Positions 62,016-64,000 of a stretch of DNA of 64,000 bases are shown here, piece after piece. Below the pieces are notes generated by a model. It had not been told where the DNA came from and did no database searches. It saw nothing but the letters and a program-made list of their open reading frames with translations. The first letter of the stretch is position 1; each line of letters starts with the position of its first letter. This stretch comes from Cafeteria roenbergensis. Lineage: Eukaryota > Sar > Bigyra > Bicosoecida > Cafeteriaceae. The stretch lies in NCBI GenBank assembly GCA_008330645.1, contig VLTN01000010.1:1-64000 (forward strand), given 5' to 3'. The translations under genes and the position numbers were made by a program.

Positions 62016-63218
62016 TCACGGCACAGGCGAAGCAGCCCGCACGGCCGCGTCCTTCCCCCACACGAGGCAGGCCTCCTGGAACGGGCGGGCGTCGGGCTTG
62101 TCCGCGTCGCTCACTCGCAGGTAGAGCCCCGGGGCCACGCCGCCGCGCGCAGCCCAAGGCGCGGCCGGCGAGCAGGCGGACGTGACGACGCGGGCGGCCG
62201 GCACCCCGAGGGGCCGGGTGAACTTGGCTTCGAGCACAGCGGGGAGCAGGGCCTCGGGCAGAGCCCCAGTGACCCCGGAGGCGTCCGGCGCCGCCGCCCC
62301 GGACGCCGACCCCATCGCGCGGCTGAACACGGCCGGCAGCGCGCGGTCGAGCGCGCTCATTCCATGCACGATGCGCACCGGCCCCACGCCGAGCGCACGA
62401 GCTGCCAGGTCCGACGTGTGGATCGGGTTGAAGTCGCCAGTGAGCGACGCCCACGCGGCAGCGTCGCTGGGCTCGAGGCTGAGCGTAAGGAGCCGCTCCT
62501 CGGAGTCGGGCGTGCCCCTGCTGCCCCCCGACAGCTCGTCCCCGACGAACCCACGGCGCGAGTGGAAGAAGAGGAAGGTGTTGGTCACTGCGAGCCTCTC
62601 GGGGCCGGCCGGGCTGTCCGTTCCCTCCCACACGCTGAGCACCACGTCCACGAGGGTGCCCCGGCGGTGGGGCCGCGCGATGCCGCCCAGTGTCGCCTGC
62701 ACTCGCAGCGGGGCGTCCGCGCGGATCGGCCGCGTCTGGTACATCTTGCACGCGTAGTGAACCGAGCCGATGAGGCTGAATGGCAGGCGCGGGTCGGTCA
62801 AGAGGCCGAGCTGCATGCCGAAGAACGCCGCGTGCGGAGCGCCGAGCGGCATCGCGTTCGCCGCGCCCGCCATGCCCGGCGCAGGCCGCTCGGTGCAGAT
62901 GGCATGGCGCACTAGGAAGCTGCGGTCCACCACCCCAGTGGCAACGCGAATCGCGTCCGCCTTGAGCCGGGTCACCGCCCCCCCTGCCATGGCGCTCCCG
63001 CCCATCCAGGACGCAACCGTGGACGCGATGGCCCCCACGAACTCCTGCGACCCTGCGGGCCAGGACAGCTCGTCCCCGCCGCCCTTGGCCACCATCACGC
63101 TCCAAGTGCTGTGGTGCCACAGCAGCACCGTGGCCACCCCTGCCCCTGCCACGAACGCAACCGCAACGCCCCCCGCGGCGCCCGCCCAGGCCAGGGAGCT
63201 CAGCATGGGGTGGTCCAT
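62016..63218 (-). CDS. Double-hotdog MaoC-like hydratase/dehydratase with N-terminal membrane span
   Basis: Probably hydrates or dehydrates enoyl/3-hydroxyacyl thioesters. The start at 63218 (MDHPMLSSLAWAG) gives 400 residues; the frame is open to 63395, and that longer form would add a basic, possibly targeting, leader. A membrane span (GVAVAFVAGAGVATVLLW) lies at about 15-35. The first hotdog holds PFSLIGSVHYACKMYQTRPI, the second the MaoC signature GDFNPIHTSDLAARALG followed by RIVHGM, with the Asp and His catalytic pair. The arrangement resembles HtdX-type 3-hydroxyacyl dehydratases. Substrate unknown. It lies in the same direction as the HIBCH gene. Confidence 0.82.
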   Translation of the reverse strand: MDHPMLSSLAWAGAAGGVAVAFVAGAGVATVLLWHHSTWSVMVAKGGGDELSWPAGSQEFVGAIASTVASWMGGSAMAGGAVTRLKADAIRVATGVVDRSFLVRHAICTERPAPGMAGAANAMPLGAPHAAFFGMQLGLLTDPRLPFSLIGSVHYACKMYQTRPIRADAPLRVQATLGGIARPHRRGTLVDVVLSVWEGTDSPAGPERLAVTNTFLFFHSRRGFVGDELSGGSRGTPDSEERLLTLSLEPSDAAAWASLTGDFNPIHTSDLAARALGVGPVRIVHGMSALDRALPAVFSRAMGSASGAAAPDASGVTGALPEALLPAVLEAKFTRPLGVPAARVVTSACSPAAPWAARGGVAPGLYLRVSDADKPDARPFQEACLVWGKDAAVRAASPVP

Positions 63219-63525
63219 GCCAGCCGCGGGACGAGGCGAGTGCCGAATTGCCGTGGCCGCGATTGGGCGCGCTGCTCGACGGAGCGACACGCCGCGAAGC
63301 ACCGGCTCTGCTTTGGGTGCGTGGCCGCTGCGGGATATCCGAGCTGTGTGTCGAGGCCCGGGGGCTGCTCGAGAGGAAGCCACGCACGCCGCCACGCACA
63401 GCTTCGCGTCGCCATGGCGCAGGGACTCTCAGCTCTTGCAACGCGCTCACTGCACCGACCGCACCCGCACCGCGCCCTGGCGCCCCCTGCGCGAGACGCC
63501 CCACCGGCGGCCCATCGCCGGGGCA
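63219..63525. other. Spacer between HIBCH and MaoC genes
   Basis: 307 bases between two tandem minus-strand genes. The part up to 63395 is open in frame with the MaoC gene and may be its leader. Nothing else recognised. Confidence 0.35.
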
Positions 63526-64000
63526 TCATTCCGCCAGCTGCAGCTCCAGCGGCTCGCCGCCGGAGAGCTCGCTGCCGGCTAGCGGCGCGAAGAAGGCGTC
63601 CACGTCCCCGCTTGCGAGCACCTCCTCGACCGTGGCGGGACTCCAGGCGGGCTTGCCGTCGCGGTCGATTACCGCGGCGCGCACGCCCTCGTAGAAGTCA
63701 GGCCGCTGCATGAACCGGACGGCGAGCCGCAGCTCCATGGCGAAGCAGTCCCTGAGGGAGAGCTCGGCGCCGCGCCGCAGCTGCTCGTGCGTGACGCAGA
63801 GCGAGGTCGGGGATGCGCCCTCGAGCGCCTTGAGCCAGCGGCCGGCCAGAGCGGCGTGGGCCTCGCTCGCGGCGGCGGCGCGGGCGCGGTCCACCACCGA
63901 GGCCACTGTGTCGCCGGACCGCGGCTGGAAGACATCGGCCACGGCCGCGCGGGCCGCGTCGGTCGCGAGGCCGGACGGCGCCTCCGTCGGCTTTGCGAAG
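63526..64000 (-). CDS. HIBCH: 3-hydroxyisobutyryl-CoA hydrolase, C-terminal part (runs off window)
   Basis: Releases 3-hydroxyisobutyrate from its CoA ester in mitochondrial valine breakdown. The frame enters from beyond the right edge, so only the last 157 residues are seen. They match the family C-terminus: SPTSLCVTHEQLRRGAELSL, CFAMELRLAVRFMQRPDFYE and GVRAAVIDRDGKPAWSPATV, then a short tail. The apparent start at 63942 is a GTG inside the gene and is not a real start. The crotonase-fold active-site half lies outside the window. Confidence 0.9.
   Translation of the reverse strand, partial: FAKPTEAPSGLATDAARAAVADVFQPRSGDTVASVVDRARAAAASEAHAALAGRWLKALEGASPTSLCVTHEQLRRGAELSLRDCFAMELRLAVRFMQRPDFYEGVRAAVIDRDGKPAWSPATVEEVLASGDVDAFFAPLAGSELSGGEPLELQLAE

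Overview
The window reads as nuclear DNA of a GC-rich, flagellated, apparently heterotrophic protist. The grounds are spliceosomal introns with a uniform pattern (donor GTGAG, acceptor usually CGCAG, mostly 80-440 bp), closely packed genes on both strands, and eukaryote-only families: SF-assemblin, BAR-SH3, SPX, GARP-type Myb, BK/Slo channel, SLC12, SLC9B, ATP synthase inhibitor IF1 and a probable NELF-C/D. I saw no plastid, bacterial or viral gene set and no tRNA or rRNA. A bicosoecid-like stramenopile would fit, but the taxon is inference.

Left part (1-17453): a tandem array of about 5.7-kb units. Units 1 and 2 are nearly identical; unit 3 is rearranged and slightly diverged. Each unit carries one minus-strand gene for an unrecognised protein with a mitochondrial-type presequence, one membrane segment and a short heptad coiled coil. 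Each also has a 2.3-kb non-coding block: about 360-bp inverted repeats around a 1.5-kb loop, a candidate 523-bp transposable element inside the loop, and nested direct repeats. The array stops sharply at about 17453 and is followed by 1.6 kb of lower-GC DNA without a convincing gene.

Right part (19085-64000): 17 unrelated-looking single-copy genes, mostly in divergent or convergent pairs. In order: lipoyl synthase (-), BK/Slo-like K+ channel (+), lipoate-protein ligase-like (-), PPR-like protein (+), an MGACCSS-type lipidated protein (+), SLC9B Na+/H+ antiporter (-), IF1 (+), ACADSB-like acyl-CoA dehydrogenase (-), Rieske protein (+), BAR-SH3 (-), SPX (-), GARP Myb factor (+), C2/EF-hand protein (-), TXNDC9-like (+), SLC12 cotransporter (+), SF-assemblin (-), NELF-C/D-like (+), double-hotdog MaoC protein (-) and the 3' part of HIBCH (-, runs off the window).

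Themes: many products look mitochondrial (the array protein, both lipoylation enzymes, PPR, IF1, acyl-CoA dehydrogenase, HIBCH). The two lipoylation enzymes flank the K+ channel gene. Two enzymes of branched-chain amino-acid or fatty-acid breakdown (ACADSB-like, HIBCH) are present but about 25 kb apart. Splice sites given in the entries were derived by eye from GTGAG/CAG consensus and restored family homology. No transcript data were available.
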